Origin: Hymenobacter sp. BT730
GTDB lineage: Bacteria; Bacteroidota; Bacteroidia; Cytophagales; Hymenobacteraceae
NCBI RefSeq assembly: GCF_030542105.1
Contig: NZ_JAUOFB010000002.1
Coordinates: 310,001 to 374,000, forward strand
DNA length: 64,000 bases
Direction of reading: 5' to 3'
Made by a program: the position numbers and the translations under genes. The number at the start of each line of letters is the position of its first letter. Position 1 is the stretch's first letter. This document shows positions 6,074 to 15,569 of this stretch, piece by piece. Under the pieces are notes generated by a model, which made no database searches, was not told the DNA's origin, and saw only the letters and a program-made list of their open reading frames with translations.

Positions 6074-7573
6074 TTACTTAATTACAAACGTTTGGATGGA
6101 GTGCGGCAGGCTCACGGCTGAGGCGGCCTGGCCTTGCAGCCGGAGCTGGAAATCCTGCTTGTTGTCGGTGCTGTTCATGACTACCACGGCCACGCTGCCA
6201 TCGGGGTTGCGGTAGGCGGTGGTGCTGAGCATATCACGGCTGGAGGAGCTGATGATGCGCTTGGCGCCGGGCCGGATGAACTTGGAGAAGTGCCCGATGT
6301 AGTAGTAAATGTTGGTATAGAGCAGCTTACCACTGCGCGTGTCGCCGTGAATGGGGGCGAAGCAGAAGTTGCCGACGTGGTTAGGGCCACCTTTTTCATC
6401 CAGCAGGATGTTCCAGTCGGTCCAGCCCACCGTACCGCTGTTGAAGTCGTTGATCATCGACATGCCGTACTTCTCCCCTAGCTGCCAGTCATTTATCCGG
6501 TCCATGCTGAACTTCTCCACGCAGCCCTCCGTGAAAATCAGGTTGGTGTTGGGGAAGGTTTCGTGCACGCGCCGCAGGTTGTCGAAGTTCATGCCGGCAC
6601 CGGTCCAGGTTTCGTACCAGTGGTAGCCAATGCCCCACACATATTGGGCCGCTTTGGGGTCGTCGAGGATGGTACTGGCGCGCTGGTAGATCAGGTCGCG
6701 GTTGTGGTCCCAGGCAATGAGCTTCTTGTCCTTCATACCCGCTTTGTGCAGCGTAGGCCCCAGATATTCCTTAATGAAGTCACGCTCTTCCTCCGCCGTG
6801 TAGATGCAGGATTCCCAGATCTGCTTGGCCATGGTTTCGTTCTGCACCGTGAGGCCCCAGATGGGAATGCCCTGCTTTTCGTATTCCTTGATAAACTTGA
6901 TGTAGTAGTTGGCCCAGGCCTGCCGGTACTGGGGCAGCAGCTTGCCACCGTGCAGCATATCGTTGTTGTCCTTCATCCAGGCGGGCGGGCTCCAGGGGCT
7001 CACGTACATGGTAAGCTTGCCACCGGCCGCGGCCATAGCCTGCTTAATAAACGGAATGCGGAACTGCTCATCATGCTTTACGCTGAAGGTTTTTAGCTCG
7101 GCATCCTTATCGGCCACGTAGGTGTAGCTGCCGCTGGAAAAGTCGGAGCTGTTGATGGGCGTGCGGGCCAGCGTGTAGCCAATGCCCTTAGTGGGGCTGT
7201 AATAGGCCTGCATAAACTCCATCTGGGCCTGCTTGGGCAGCTTGGCAAAGGTCTCGGCCGAGGCATCCGTTAGCGCCGCCCCAATGCCCAGCATGGTCTG
7301 GAAGGTGTGCTGGGGGTCTACAAACACGCACAGTTGGGTTTCCAGGGGCTGTGGGGCCGGCTGAAAAGCCAGGTCGCCGGCAGCGGAGAGGCGCAGCTCA
7401 GTATTAGCGGCCGTGGTAAAAACCTGCACTTTCTTGCCTGCCACCGAGAAGGTGGGAGTACTGGCCGTTTTGCTGGCCTTAGGAGCAGCAGGCTTGGCAG
7501 TTTTCTGGGCCGAAGCACTGCCTATACCGAGGGCTGCCGTGAGCAGCAGAGAAGGGAGAAGTTTAGGAAGCAT
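6074..7573 (-). CDS. Glycoside hydrolase family 30 enzyme (secreted)
   Basis: 499 residues with a signal peptide (1-22) and an A/K/S-rich linker to about 40. The GH30 TIM barrel follows, then a C-terminal beta-sandwich (FIRPGAKRIISSSSRD onward). Catalytic acid/base Glu246 lies in LTVQNET and nucleophile Glu349 in LIFTEGC. YVSPWSPPAWMK and IGYHWYETW are GH30 hallmarks. It differs clearly from the two following GH30 proteins, suggesting a different subfamily or bond preference. GH30 includes beta-glucosidases, beta-1,6-glucanases, xylanases and fucosidases; within a SusC/D locus an exo- or endo-beta-glucanase is likely, but specificity cannot be fixed here. Confidence 0.92.
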   Translation of the reverse strand: MLPKLLPSLLLTAALGIGSASAQKTAKPAAPKASKTASTPTFSVAGKKVQVFTTAANTELRLSAAGDLAFQPAPQPLETQLCVFVDPQHTFQTMLGIGAALTDASAETFAKLPKQAQMEFMQAYYSPTKGIGYTLARTPINSSDFSSGSYTYVADKDAELKTFSVKHDEQFRIPFIKQAMAAAGGKLTMYVSPWSPPAWMKDNNDMLHGGKLLPQYRQAWANYYIKFIKEYEKQGIPIWGLTVQNETMAKQIWESCIYTAEEERDFIKEYLGPTLHKAGMKDKKLIAWDHNRDLIYQRASTILDDPKAAQYVWGIGYHWYETWTGAGMNFDNLRRVHETFPNTNLIFTEGCVEKFSMDRINDWQLGEKYGMSMINDFNSGTVGWTDWNILLDEKGGPNHVGNFCFAPIHGDTRSGKLLYTNIYYYIGHFSKFIRPGAKRIISSSSRDMLSTTAYRNPDGSVAVVVMNSTDNKQDFQLRLQGQAASAVSLPHSIQTFVIK

Positions 7574-7700
7574 AGACGAAGAGGGTGGAAGCGGACTGCT
7601 CCGCGTTTACTTTTTACCGGCTCCGGGCTATAGGTAGCAGCCAGAGCTGGCAGGGGGGTAATTTGTATTCAAAGCTATAAATCAGGGCAAATAGGTCTGC

Positions 7701-9155
7701 CTACCAAACGTAGGTTCCAACCGTGCCACCGGCCAGCGTACTGGTCACCACTTTGTCGCGGTAGCCGATATCAAAGGTTTGGGTGGCGCTGCCATTGTTT
7801 TGCACAATCAGCACCTTCTGGCCACTGGGCGTTTTAAAGGCCACGTTGGGCAGGTTGTTGGGTACATTGGTATCGATGCGCACGGAGCCCGGCCGCACAA
7901 ACTTGGCTGCGTGGGCCACCGTGTAGTAGGCCACGTTGCGGGTGATGGTGCTCCCATTAATGGTCAGCGCGCCCAGGCAGGTGGTGCAGCCACCGTCGGT
8001 GTGGGGGCCATAGTTCTGGTCGGCGGCCAGGTTCCATTCCAGCACATTCCGGCTCCAGTTGCGGGTAGCCCCAATTATCAGGTTGTTAATGTGCCAGCTG
8101 AAGTCTCCGGAAAAGTTGCCGGGCCCGCCCACCCACTGCTCCGTGAAATACACATTTTTGGTAGGGTGGGCATTATGCACGGTACTCAGCGCCTCAATGT
8201 TGCCGGCATACAGGTGAAAGGCCGAGCCGTCCACGTAGGGGTAAGCCAGCGCGTTGCCCAGAATAGCCAGCGGATAATCTATCCGGTCGGTGTTGTGGTC
8301 GTAGAGGATAATTCGGGTGGTCAGATTTGCCGCCTTCAGGGCCGGGCCTACAAAGCTGCCAATCAGCTCAGCCTGCTGTTCGGCCGTCATCACCATGCTG
8401 GGGTTGTTGTAAGGGTTCAGCGGCTCATTCTGCAGTGTTATGGCATCCACCCTAATGCCTTCGGCCTGCATAGCCTGCAGATATTTCACCAGGTACTTCG
8501 CATAGGCACCGTAGTATTCCGGCTTCAAAGAGCCGCCCTTCAGACTGCTATTGTCTTTCATCCAGGCCGGGGCGGACCAGGGCGAGCCGAGAATCTTGAG
8601 TTCCGGACTAATAGCCAGAATTTCCTTCAGCACCGGAATCAAATCCTTCTTTTCCGGCTCCAGGCTGAATTTGGCCAAGGCCACATCAGTTTCACCGGCC
8701 GGCACATCATCGTAAGTAAACACATGGTCACTCAGGTCAGAAGCCCCAATGCTGATGCGCAGGTAGCTGGTGCCAATGTTGGTGGCATCAGTAGCAAACA
8801 GTTCTTTCAACAGTGCTGCCCGCCCTGCCGCGCCCAGCTGATTGATGAGCGTGGCGCTGCCGCCTGTCAGGGTGTAGCCAAACCCATCGATGCTCTGGTA
8901 GGTTTGGGTGGTATCTACCCGAATAGTGGGGTTCTGCCCGCTGGCGGCCTTAAAGTTAAGCACCAACGTGCTTTTCTGAAATTTCATGGTTTGGTTGGCC
9001 GAAGTCAGCCACAAGGCCACCTGTGAAGGGCCGCTGACCGGCGGAACCGGTGGTTGCGGCGTCGGGTCGCTGCCCCCTTTGCTGCCGCAGCCGCTGAGGA
9101 AAACCGCGCCTCCCAGCAGGGGGCCGCCCAGTATGTTGAATATTATCCTGTTCAT
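7701..9155 (-). CDS. GH30 lipoprotein, paralogue A
   Basis: 484 residues from ATG 9155, chosen because it gives a lipoprotein signal (LLGGAVFLSGC, lipid Cys23) followed by a P-rich linker; upstream in-frame codons to 9236 overlap the end of the neighbouring gene. Barrel motifs are SIDGFGYTLTGGSA, LGSPWSAPAWMKDN, acid/base Glu244 in LQNEP and nucleophile Glu339 in VYFTEQW. The C-terminal beta domain begins near KFVRPGSVRI. It is highly similar along its length to the next GH30 protein (9205-10629), so the pair arose by tandem duplication. Likely surface- or periplasm-anchored; GH30_3-type beta-1,6-glucanase is one candidate activity (inference). Confidence 0.9.
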   Translation of the reverse strand: MNRIIFNILGGPLLGGAVFLSGCGSKGGSDPTPQPPVPPVSGPSQVALWLTSANQTMKFQKSTLVLNFKAASGQNPTIRVDTTQTYQSIDGFGYTLTGGSATLINQLGAAGRAALLKELFATDATNIGTSYLRISIGASDLSDHVFTYDDVPAGETDVALAKFSLEPEKKDLIPVLKEILAISPELKILGSPWSAPAWMKDNSSLKGGSLKPEYYGAYAKYLVKYLQAMQAEGIRVDAITLQNEPLNPYNNPSMVMTAEQQAELIGSFVGPALKAANLTTRIILYDHNTDRIDYPLAILGNALAYPYVDGSAFHLYAGNIEALSTVHNAHPTKNVYFTEQWVGGPGNFSGDFSWHINNLIIGATRNWSRNVLEWNLAADQNYGPHTDGGCTTCLGALTINGSTITRNVAYYTVAHAAKFVRPGSVRIDTNVPNNLPNVAFKTPSGQKVLIVQNNGSATQTFDIGYRDKVVTSTLAGGTVGTYVW

Positions 9156-9204
9156 ATTTGCGGAAGGACTAAGGCGAGGTGTATTGAAAGGCCTGAAGAA
9201 GCCC

Positions 9205-10629
9205 TTACCACACATACGTGCCTGCCGCCCCGGCATTCAGAGTTGAAGTGAACTGCCGGCCATTGTAACGAACCGTGAAGGATTGTGCCGCCGGGCTATC
9301 ATTCTGCACAATCAGCACTTTGTCCCCATTCGGCGCTTTAAAGGCCACGTTGGGCAGCTTTTCCGGCAGGGTTGAGGCAATACGTACTGAGCCGGGCCGC
9401 ACGAACTTGCTGGCGTGGGCAATAATGTAGTAAGCATCTTCGCGGGTCACTTTGTCCCCATCCAGCGTAATGGCCCCGCGGCATTCCGTGCAGCCTCCGG
9501 GCGTGTGCGGATTCTGCTGCGGATCGGCGGCCAGGTTCCATTCCAGCACCGTGCGCGCCCAGTTGCGCGGGGCGCCAATAATGAGGGTGCGAACGTGCCA
9601 GGGCAGGTTTTCTTCAAACTTGCTATTGGAGCCCACCCATTGCTCGGTGAAATAGAGGCTCTTGTCCGGATGCGCCTCGTGCACCTTGGTCAGGGCTTCA
9701 ATAGGCCCACCGTAGAGGTGAAAGGCCGAGCCATCCACGTATTGCTTGGCTTCGGGGTCGTTGAGAATGGTAATTGGATAATCGGGACGGTCGGCATTGT
9801 GGTCGTACACAATGATTTTTGTATCGATTTTCGCCGCTCTAAACGTTGGGCCGAGGTGCTTCTTGATGAATTCGGCCTGCTGCTCGGCCAGCATCAGCAG
9901 GCTGGGGTTGTTGCCCGGGTGCAGCGGCTCGTTCTGAATGGTAATGGCATCGATGCGGATGCCCTCGGCTTTCATACCCTGAATGTACTTCACAAAGTAG
10001 CGGGCGTAGGCATCGTAAAATTCCGGCTTCAAAGAGCCGCCCTTGGAGTTGTTGTTGGTCTTCATCCAGGTGGGCGGCGACCAGGGGGAGCCCATCAGCT
10101 TGATGCTGGGGTTGATGGCCAGAATTTCTTTCAGCACCGGAATCAGGTGCTGCTGATCCGGAGCCAGGCTGAATTTGCTAAGCGTAGGGTCGGTCTGGCC
10201 GGCGGGCAGGTCGTCGTAGCTAAATACCTGGGCATCGAGGTCAGAAGCCCCAATGCTCAGGCGGAGGTAGCTCACGCCGATATTATTGCCTTCGGTGCCG
10301 AACATTTCCTGCAGCAAGGCCTTGCGGGCAGCGGGTGTCATAGCGTGCAGGAGCTGCGCGCTGCCACCCGTCAGGCAGTAGCCAAATCCATCAATGGATT
10401 GAAAGGTCTGCTTTTCATCAATATCAATAGTAGGCCCGGCTGGGGTGGCTGCCGGGGCATCCTCCAGGGGCAAGGCCGGCGTTTGCCGCTGAAACAGGAC
10501 CGATTTATCCGGATTAGTGAGCCAGAAAGCAGCAGTAGTACTGGAAGATTGGGCCAGGCGCTGACAGCTGGTGCCCAGCGCCAGGCCTAGCAGCAGCGTC
10601 AGAGAGAAAGCAGAGGAGGAACGGAGCAT
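9205..10629 (-). CDS. GH30 lipoprotein, paralogue B
   Basis: 474 residues from ATG 10629 (MLRSSSAFSL), giving a lipoprotein-type signal with Cys22 (LALGTSC; the -1 Ser and -3 Gly are a loose Bacteroidota lipobox). Motifs parallel paralogue A: SIDGFGYCLTGGSA, MGSPWSPPTWMKTN, acid/base Glu234 in IQNEP, nucleophile Glu329 in LYFTEQW, and the ending AGTYVW shared with paralogue A (GTYVW). The distance to paralogue A is 49 bases. In the transcription direction it follows susD after 165 bases that contain two hairpins. The two copies differ around the active-site loops (AWMKDNSS versus TWMKTNNN), which may tune chain-length preference (inference). Confidence 0.9.
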   Translation of the reverse strand: MLRSSSAFSLTLLLGLALGTSCQRLAQSSSTTAAFWLTNPDKSVLFQRQTPALPLEDAPAATPAGPTIDIDEKQTFQSIDGFGYCLTGGSAQLLHAMTPAARKALLQEMFGTEGNNIGVSYLRLSIGASDLDAQVFSYDDLPAGQTDPTLSKFSLAPDQQHLIPVLKEILAINPSIKLMGSPWSPPTWMKTNNNSKGGSLKPEFYDAYARYFVKYIQGMKAEGIRIDAITIQNEPLHPGNNPSLLMLAEQQAEFIKKHLGPTFRAAKIDTKIIVYDHNADRPDYPITILNDPEAKQYVDGSAFHLYGGPIEALTKVHEAHPDKSLYFTEQWVGSNSKFEENLPWHVRTLIIGAPRNWARTVLEWNLAADPQQNPHTPGGCTECRGAITLDGDKVTREDAYYIIAHASKFVRPGSVRIASTLPEKLPNVAFKAPNGDKVLIVQNDSPAAQSFTVRYNGRQFTSTLNAGAAGTYVW

Positions 10630-10682
10630 ACCGAAACAAAATACAGAGGCGAAAAACGCCGTATGGAAGGAGAGAAGCGCAA

Positions 10683-10719
10683 GGGCCGGTTTCAATTTTC
10701 CCTTACCCGAAACCGGCCC
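10683..10719 (-). promoter_or_regulatory. Intercistronic stem-loop upstream of GH30 paralogue B
   Basis: GGGCCGGTTTC (10683-10693) pairs perfectly with GAAACCGGCCC (10709-10719) around a 15-base loop. No U-run follows on the minus strand, so it is more likely an mRNA-stability or processing element than a terminator. Confidence 0.5.
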
Positions 10720-10766
10720 CGGCTTCACACCGCCGAGGAAGCAGATACCCCGACAGCGGAAATCAG

Positions 10767-10792
10767 GCTGGCGGCATTGCAGCGCCGCCAGC
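10767..10792 (-). promoter_or_regulatory. Stem-loop immediately after susD stop codon
   Basis: GCTGGCGGC (10767-10775) pairs with GCCGCCAGC (10784-10792), two bases past the susD stop. No U-run follows. Such hairpins behind susC/susD commonly protect the upstream part of the transcript; here it would raise SusCD over the enzymes downstream (inference). Confidence 0.5.
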
Positions 10793-10794
10793 GT

Positions 10795-12240
10795 TTAGTA
10801 ACCCGGGTTCTGCGTCATGTTCGGGTTGTTGTTGAGCTCTGCCTGCGGAATGGGAAACAGCAGGTAGTTCGCATCCGTCTTACCGGCCACCTGCTGCATC
10901 ACGGTTAAGGCCGTAATGGCATGGGCGCCAGCCTCAGCCTGGTTATGATGGGCATAGCGGAGCAAATCAAACCAGCGGTATCCTTCAAACGCCAGCTCCA
11001 GGCGGCGCTGCAGGTCTATTTCGGCCCGCAGGCTTTGCTTGGAAGCCGCTTCCGGGGAGCTCATGGTTAAGGCCGAGAGGCCGGCGCGGGTGCGTACCTG
11101 GTTTAGTTTGTCCAGCACATCGGCCGAGGGGCCGCCCTGTTCGTTGGCCGCTTCGGCGTAGGTCAGCAGGGTTTCGCCCAGGCGCAGAATGTAGGTATTG
11201 TCGGCGCTGTTGAAGCCGCCGGGGTTGCCGGGCCACTTATACACGAAGGGGCCGCTGTCATTGCCGCCGCCGCTGCCTTCAATGTAGCTGGCGTGGTCGG
11301 TACCACCCACTACGGGGCCAATGGCAGCCCAGCGCTTGTCATTGGCTTTGGAAGTGCCCAGTGTAATGAGCTCCGCCGTGGGAATGTTGAACTTGGGGAA
11401 GGAGTAGGTAGCCGGTGGTGCAGGCAGGAGCAGGTCAGGCAGAATGTTGTTACCATCCAGGCTGCCGGAGTTCTGCACTTCCAGAATCGACTCGGCATTG
11501 TTATCCGCCGGGAAAAGCGACTTGAAGGAAGACGCCAGGGTGTAGCCTCCACTCAGAGCTGCGCTGGCGGCCGTTACGGCCTGGCTCCACTGGCGCTGGG
11601 TCAAGTATACCTGAGCCAGCAAGGCATTGGCCGCACCTTTGGTAACGCGCCGCGGGTTAGCCGCTCCATCAGCGGAAGCTGCTGCTTTGGTCAGGTCCGC
11701 AATGATCTGGGCATACACCGCATCCGCCGAAGCCCGAGGCAAAGCTACCACTGATGGGTCGCCGGTTTCGGTTGGCTCCAGGCGTAGCGGCACGCCGCCA
11801 TACACCCGCACCAGATTGAAGTAGTGCAGCGCCCGCAGGAAGGAGGCTTCGGCCAGAATCTGGTTTTTGCGCTCCTCCGGCATAGTAATAGCCGGCACAT
11901 ACTTCAGCACCGCATTGGCCCGGTTAATGCCCAGGTAAGAGTCGCGGAAGATGTTGTAGACCTGGCCTGTATTAGGCGTCCAGGTAAACTTGTCCAGCGG
12001 CGTTACGTCACCGTTGGCGCTGGTGGCGTTATCAGAAGGCATTTCGCCCACCACAATCAGGTCCTGGCTGTATAAACCAGTGCTTTGCAGGCCATCATAG
12101 GCTGCCGTCAGGGCCGATTCAGCATCATCCGCTGTCTTAAAGAAGGTAGAGGGTGCTACGCTGGGCAGCGGTTCTTTGTCCAGTACATTGCAGCTGCCTA
12201 GCAGCATCAAGGCACAGATGGGAATGAATATCTTTTTCAT
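10795..12240 (-). CDS. susD: SusD/RagB family outer-membrane glycan-binding lipoprotein
   Basis: 481 residues. The lipoprotein signal MKKIFIPICALMLLGSC (lipid Cys17) is followed by DKEPLPSVAPSTFFKTADDAESALTAAYD in several pieces typical of SusD N-termini (TFFKTADDAESALTAAYD). TPR-like helices carry ALHYFNLVRVYGGVPL, and the C-terminus has FDLLRYAHH plus the family ending IPQAELNNNPNMTQNPGY. SusD caps the SusC barrel and presents oligosaccharide for TonB-dependent uptake. It follows susC after 12 bases, so the two are translationally close. Substrate binding residues cannot be read from sequence alone. Confidence 0.97.
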   Translation of the reverse strand: MKKIFIPICALMLLGSCNVLDKEPLPSVAPSTFFKTADDAESALTAAYDGLQSTGLYSQDLIVVGEMPSDNATSANGDVTPLDKFTWTPNTGQVYNIFRDSYLGINRANAVLKYVPAITMPEERKNQILAEASFLRALHYFNLVRVYGGVPLRLEPTETGDPSVVALPRASADAVYAQIIADLTKAAASADGAANPRRVTKGAANALLAQVYLTQRQWSQAVTAASAALSGGYTLASSFKSLFPADNNAESILEVQNSGSLDGNNILPDLLLPAPPATYSFPKFNIPTAELITLGTSKANDKRWAAIGPVVGGTDHASYIEGSGGGNDSGPFVYKWPGNPGGFNSADNTYILRLGETLLTYAEAANEQGGPSADVLDKLNQVRTRAGLSALTMSSPEAASKQSLRAEIDLQRRLELAFEGYRWFDLLRYAHHNQAEAGAHAITALTVMQQVAGKTDANYLLFPIPQAELNNNPNMTQNPGY

Positions 12241-12252
12241 CGAAGGAGAAGC

Positions 12253-15200
12253 TTAGAAAGTGGCGTTGAGGCCAACGGTGTAGGTACGGGCCTGTGGATA
12301 CACCCCAAAGTCGCGGCCAAAGCCGGTAGAGGAGAAGGGGTCAGCGCTAACTTCCGGGTCATAGCCCAGATAGTCGGTCCAGGTAATCAGGTTCTGGCCC
12401 GTTACGTACAGGCGCAGGCCGCTGAAATGGGCTTTCTGAATCAGGCCAACCGGAATATTGTAGGCCAGCGTCAGGTTTTTCAGGCGCACGTAAGTGCCAT
12501 CTTCCACAAAGCGGGTAGAGAAACGGTTGTTGCCATTCGGGTCCGTGCGCACTGCCCGGGGAATGTCCGTGTCGGTGTTAGTAGGCGTCCAGTGGTTAAG
12601 CACCCGGGTGCTCTGGTTCACGGGGTCGGCCATGCCTTCAATCGACTGCCGGTTCTGGTTGTAGATGTCGTTACCGAAGCTACCCTGGAACAGCACGCTC
12701 AGCTCCAGTCCTTTGTAGCCAAAGTTGTTGGTGAGGCCGGCAATGGCTTTGGGGTTAGGATTACCAATAACGGTCCGGTCATCGTCCGTAATTTTACCAT
12801 CGTTGTTGGTATCCACAAAGCGGATGTCGCCGGCTTTGGCATTGTTCTGCGTGGGGGCAGCGGCCACCTCATCATCAGACTGAAAAATGCCCTGCACCGT
12901 GTAGCCATAGAACGAGCCCAGGGGCTCACCCGCACGGGTGATGCTGTAGCCGCCGATGATGTCGCGCGGTGCTTGCTCGCCTTCCGCATTGGGTAGAGTG
13001 CCCACATCCAGCACCTTGTTGCGGTTCATGGATACGTTAAAGTTCGTGCTCCAGGAGAAGCTGCCTTCTTCGCCCTGCACGTTGGTCGTGTTCAGGCCCA
13101 CTTCAATGCCTTTATTTTCCACTTCCCCTACGTTCTGGATAATGTCCAGCGCCTGGGCGCCGGTGCTGGGAGCCAGCGGAACGTTGGTCAGCAGGTCGTG
13201 GGTGCGCTTCAGATACGCATCCAGGTTCAGGGTGATGCGGTCGGAGAACATGCCCAGGTCCAGGCCAGCGTTGTACTGGTAGGTGGTTTCCCACTTCACA
13301 TCCTGATTACCAATGCGGTTAGGACCAATGCCACCTACAATGCCGGTGCCGGTTCCCTGGTAGTTATAGCCGGTATTGTAGGTGCTGAACCGGTCATACA
13401 CTCCAATTTCCTGGTTGCCAATGGCGCCGAAGCTGCCGCGCAGCTTCAGGTCAGAAACCGGTGCGCCCTGTGGGAAGAATGGCTCCTTGGAGATGCGCCA
13501 GCCCAGGCCCACGGCCGGGAAATAGCCAAACTTGTCCTGGAAGCGGCTGCTGCCATCGGCCCGGAAGCTGACGGTGGCCAGGTAGCGCTCATCAAAGTTG
13601 TAAATAGCCCGGCCAAAGTAGCTCATCAGGCCCCACTCTTCCTCATAGCTGCTGGCTCCGGTGCGTTCAGCGCCGCCTGGCAGATAAGGCGAAGCATTGG
13701 AGGCAAAGTAGCGGGTGGAGGCGTTAGACGCAAAGCGGTTAGACTCCTGCACCGACTGACCGGCCAGCAAAGTCAGGTTGTTCTTTTCGCCCAGATCCGG
13801 GTTGTAGGTCAGGGTGTTTTCCAGCAGCCAGATAACCTGCTGGGTAGTGCCGGTGCGGGCGCTGCCGCGCTGAGCTGGGTCAGAGCGGGAAGTGCCGGGA
13901 TACTCGCGGGTGATGAACTCATTCTCCAGCTGGGTGCGGAAATCAAGACCCAGTGAGGAGCGGAACTTCAGGTTCTGCAATACCGCCAGCTCACCATACA
14001 CATTGCCAATAGCCTGGTAGGTAATACCTTTGTTATGGGTTTCCAGCAGGTTACCAACGGGGTTATCGGAGAAGGAGAAAGGATTGGCCCCATACACGCC
14101 GTTAGCGTCCCGTACCGGAATGGTGGGAATCTGAGCCAGCGTACCCAGTACCGTGCCGGAGTTGCCCAGGGCCATTTCGCTGCGCACGCTTCCGTTGTTG
14201 AAGGTGCGGCTCAGGTTCAGGTTGGTACCCACCTTCAAACGCTCCCCGGCCTGCTGATCCAGGTTCAACTTGAAGTTGTAGCGGTCGAAGCCGGAGTTCA
14301 GGATGATGCCATCCTGCTTGAAATACCCGCCGGAGATATAATAGCGGGTCTTATCCGAGCCTCCGCTCACGTTCAGCTGGTAGTTCTGAATGGCCGCACT
14401 GCGGTACACCTCATCCTGCCAGTCCGTATTGAATTCCTGATTATTGGGGTTTGCAAAAGCTGGCTCCTCCCCATTATTTACCAGCATCTCATTATAGAGC
14501 GTGGCAAACTGCTGGGAATTAAGCACGTCCAGCTTTTTGCGCAGCTGCTGCTTGCCGTAGTAGGCACTAAAGCCAATCTGGGGCTTACCGGCTTTGCCGC
14601 GCTTGGTGGTAATTACGACAACTCCGTTGGAGGCGCGCAGGCCATAAATAGCCGCTGCCGCCCCATCTTTCAGCACGTCAATGCTTTCGATGTCGTTCGG
14701 GTTGAGGGTATTCAGCGGGTTGGGCTTCTGGTTGCCAATGCTGAGTTCCCGGTCGTAGGTAGGCAGCACGGGTACCCCATCAATGACGTACAGCGGTGAG
14801 TTGGAAAGCGTAATGGAGTTGTTGCCGCGAATCCGCACGTTAATGCCCGAGCCGGGCGCCCCGGTAGGGGAAGTAACCTGCACGCCGGGCGCCTGGCCCT
14901 GTAGTGCCTGGTCAAAGCCAGCTACCGGCTGACGCTCAATGGCTTTAGCGCCAACCGAGGTAACCGAAGTGGTGAGCTCCTGGCGGGTTTGCGTGCCATA
15001 GCCTACTACCACTACTTCGCTCAGGGCCTGGGTATTCTCAGCCAGCGTAGTGCTTTGCACCTCCGTCGACTGGCCTTCTACCACAGAAACCGGAATCCGC
15101 ACCGTAGTATAGCCAATTGAGGAAATAACCAGTGTCTGCGCGCCGGCCGGTATGTTTGCAATAGTGAAGAAGCCGTTGGTATCGGTGGAGCTGCCCAGCG

Positions 15201-15465
15201 AGGTGCCGGCTACTACAACCGTAACGCCGGGCAATGCGGCGCCCTTGGCGTCAACGATGCGGCCCGTAACGGTGCCGCCGGCTATTGCCAGATGGCGCAC
15301 ATCTTCCAGATATGCAGGTGAATAGGCGGTTGCTACAGTAGCGCGGGCCTCAGCCCCAAAGGGCGCCAGCGCCAAGCTGGTGAACAGCAAGCCACCCAGA
15401 GCAGGGGTAAGCAACCGTTTGGTAAGGGGCCAGTGGCCGGGGGGGAAGGGTATAGGAAACGGCAT
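12253..15465 (-). CDS. susC: SusC/RagA family TonB-dependent outer-membrane transporter
   Basis: 1070 residues from ATG 15465. A signal peptide runs to about AEA (residue 40). A carboxypeptidase-regulatory-like domain (VTGRIVDAKGAALPGVTVVV ... FFTIANIPAG) precedes the SusC signature ALSEVVVVGYGTQTRQELT. The plug contains PNDIESIDVLKDGAAAAIYG and ITTKRGKAGKPQIG. The 22-strand barrel ends in YTVGLNATF with a terminal Phe. It imports oligosaccharides together with SusD, powered by TonB-ExbBD. An ATG at 15516 is also in frame but would lengthen the signal sequence oddly. First gene after the sugar kinase; the likely promoter lies within 15466-15569. Confidence 0.96.
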   Translation of the reverse strand: MPFPIPFPPGHWPLTKRLLTPALGGLLFTSLALAPFGAEARATVATAYSPAYLEDVRHLAIAGGTVTGRIVDAKGAALPGVTVVVAGTSLGSSTDTNGFFTIANIPAGAQTLVISSIGYTTVRIPVSVVEGQSTEVQSTTLAENTQALSEVVVVGYGTQTRQELTTSVTSVGAKAIERQPVAGFDQALQGQAPGVQVTSPTGAPGSGINVRIRGNNSITLSNSPLYVIDGVPVLPTYDRELSIGNQKPNPLNTLNPNDIESIDVLKDGAAAAIYGLRASNGVVVITTKRGKAGKPQIGFSAYYGKQQLRKKLDVLNSQQFATLYNEMLVNNGEEPAFANPNNQEFNTDWQDEVYRSAAIQNYQLNVSGGSDKTRYYISGGYFKQDGIILNSGFDRYNFKLNLDQQAGERLKVGTNLNLSRTFNNGSVRSEMALGNSGTVLGTLAQIPTIPVRDANGVYGANPFSFSDNPVGNLLETHNKGITYQAIGNVYGELAVLQNLKFRSSLGLDFRTQLENEFITREYPGTSRSDPAQRGSARTGTTQQVIWLLENTLTYNPDLGEKNNLTLLAGQSVQESNRFASNASTRYFASNASPYLPGGAERTGASSYEEEWGLMSYFGRAIYNFDERYLATVSFRADGSSRFQDKFGYFPAVGLGWRISKEPFFPQGAPVSDLKLRGSFGAIGNQEIGVYDRFSTYNTGYNYQGTGTGIVGGIGPNRIGNQDVKWETTYQYNAGLDLGMFSDRITLNLDAYLKRTHDLLTNVPLAPSTGAQALDIIQNVGEVENKGIEVGLNTTNVQGEEGSFSWSTNFNVSMNRNKVLDVGTLPNAEGEQAPRDIIGGYSITRAGEPLGSFYGYTVQGIFQSDDEVAAAPTQNNAKAGDIRFVDTNNDGKITDDDRTVIGNPNPKAIAGLTNNFGYKGLELSVLFQGSFGNDIYNQNRQSIEGMADPVNQSTRVLNHWTPTNTDTDIPRAVRTDPNGNNRFSTRFVEDGTYVRLKNLTLAYNIPVGLIQKAHFSGLRLYVTGQNLITWTDYLGYDPEVSADPFSSTGFGRDFGVYPQARTYTVGLNATF

Positions 15466-15569
15466 GGGAATGGGGTTAAGTAAGGGGAGAAAGAAACTTG
15501 GTTGGGAGAGAACCACATGCTGGCGGCTGGGCTGCCAACTAGTGGTTGCAGGTTGCGGGCATACAGGTA

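Noticed and set aside
7779..9026. Long open frame on the plus strand opposite GH30 paralogue A (and a similar one at 9415-10590 opposite paralogue B)
   Set aside because: Mirror of high-G+C coding sequence on the other strand; no family motif, composition rich in G, V, H and A as expected of a shadow frame, and both genes opposite are firm.
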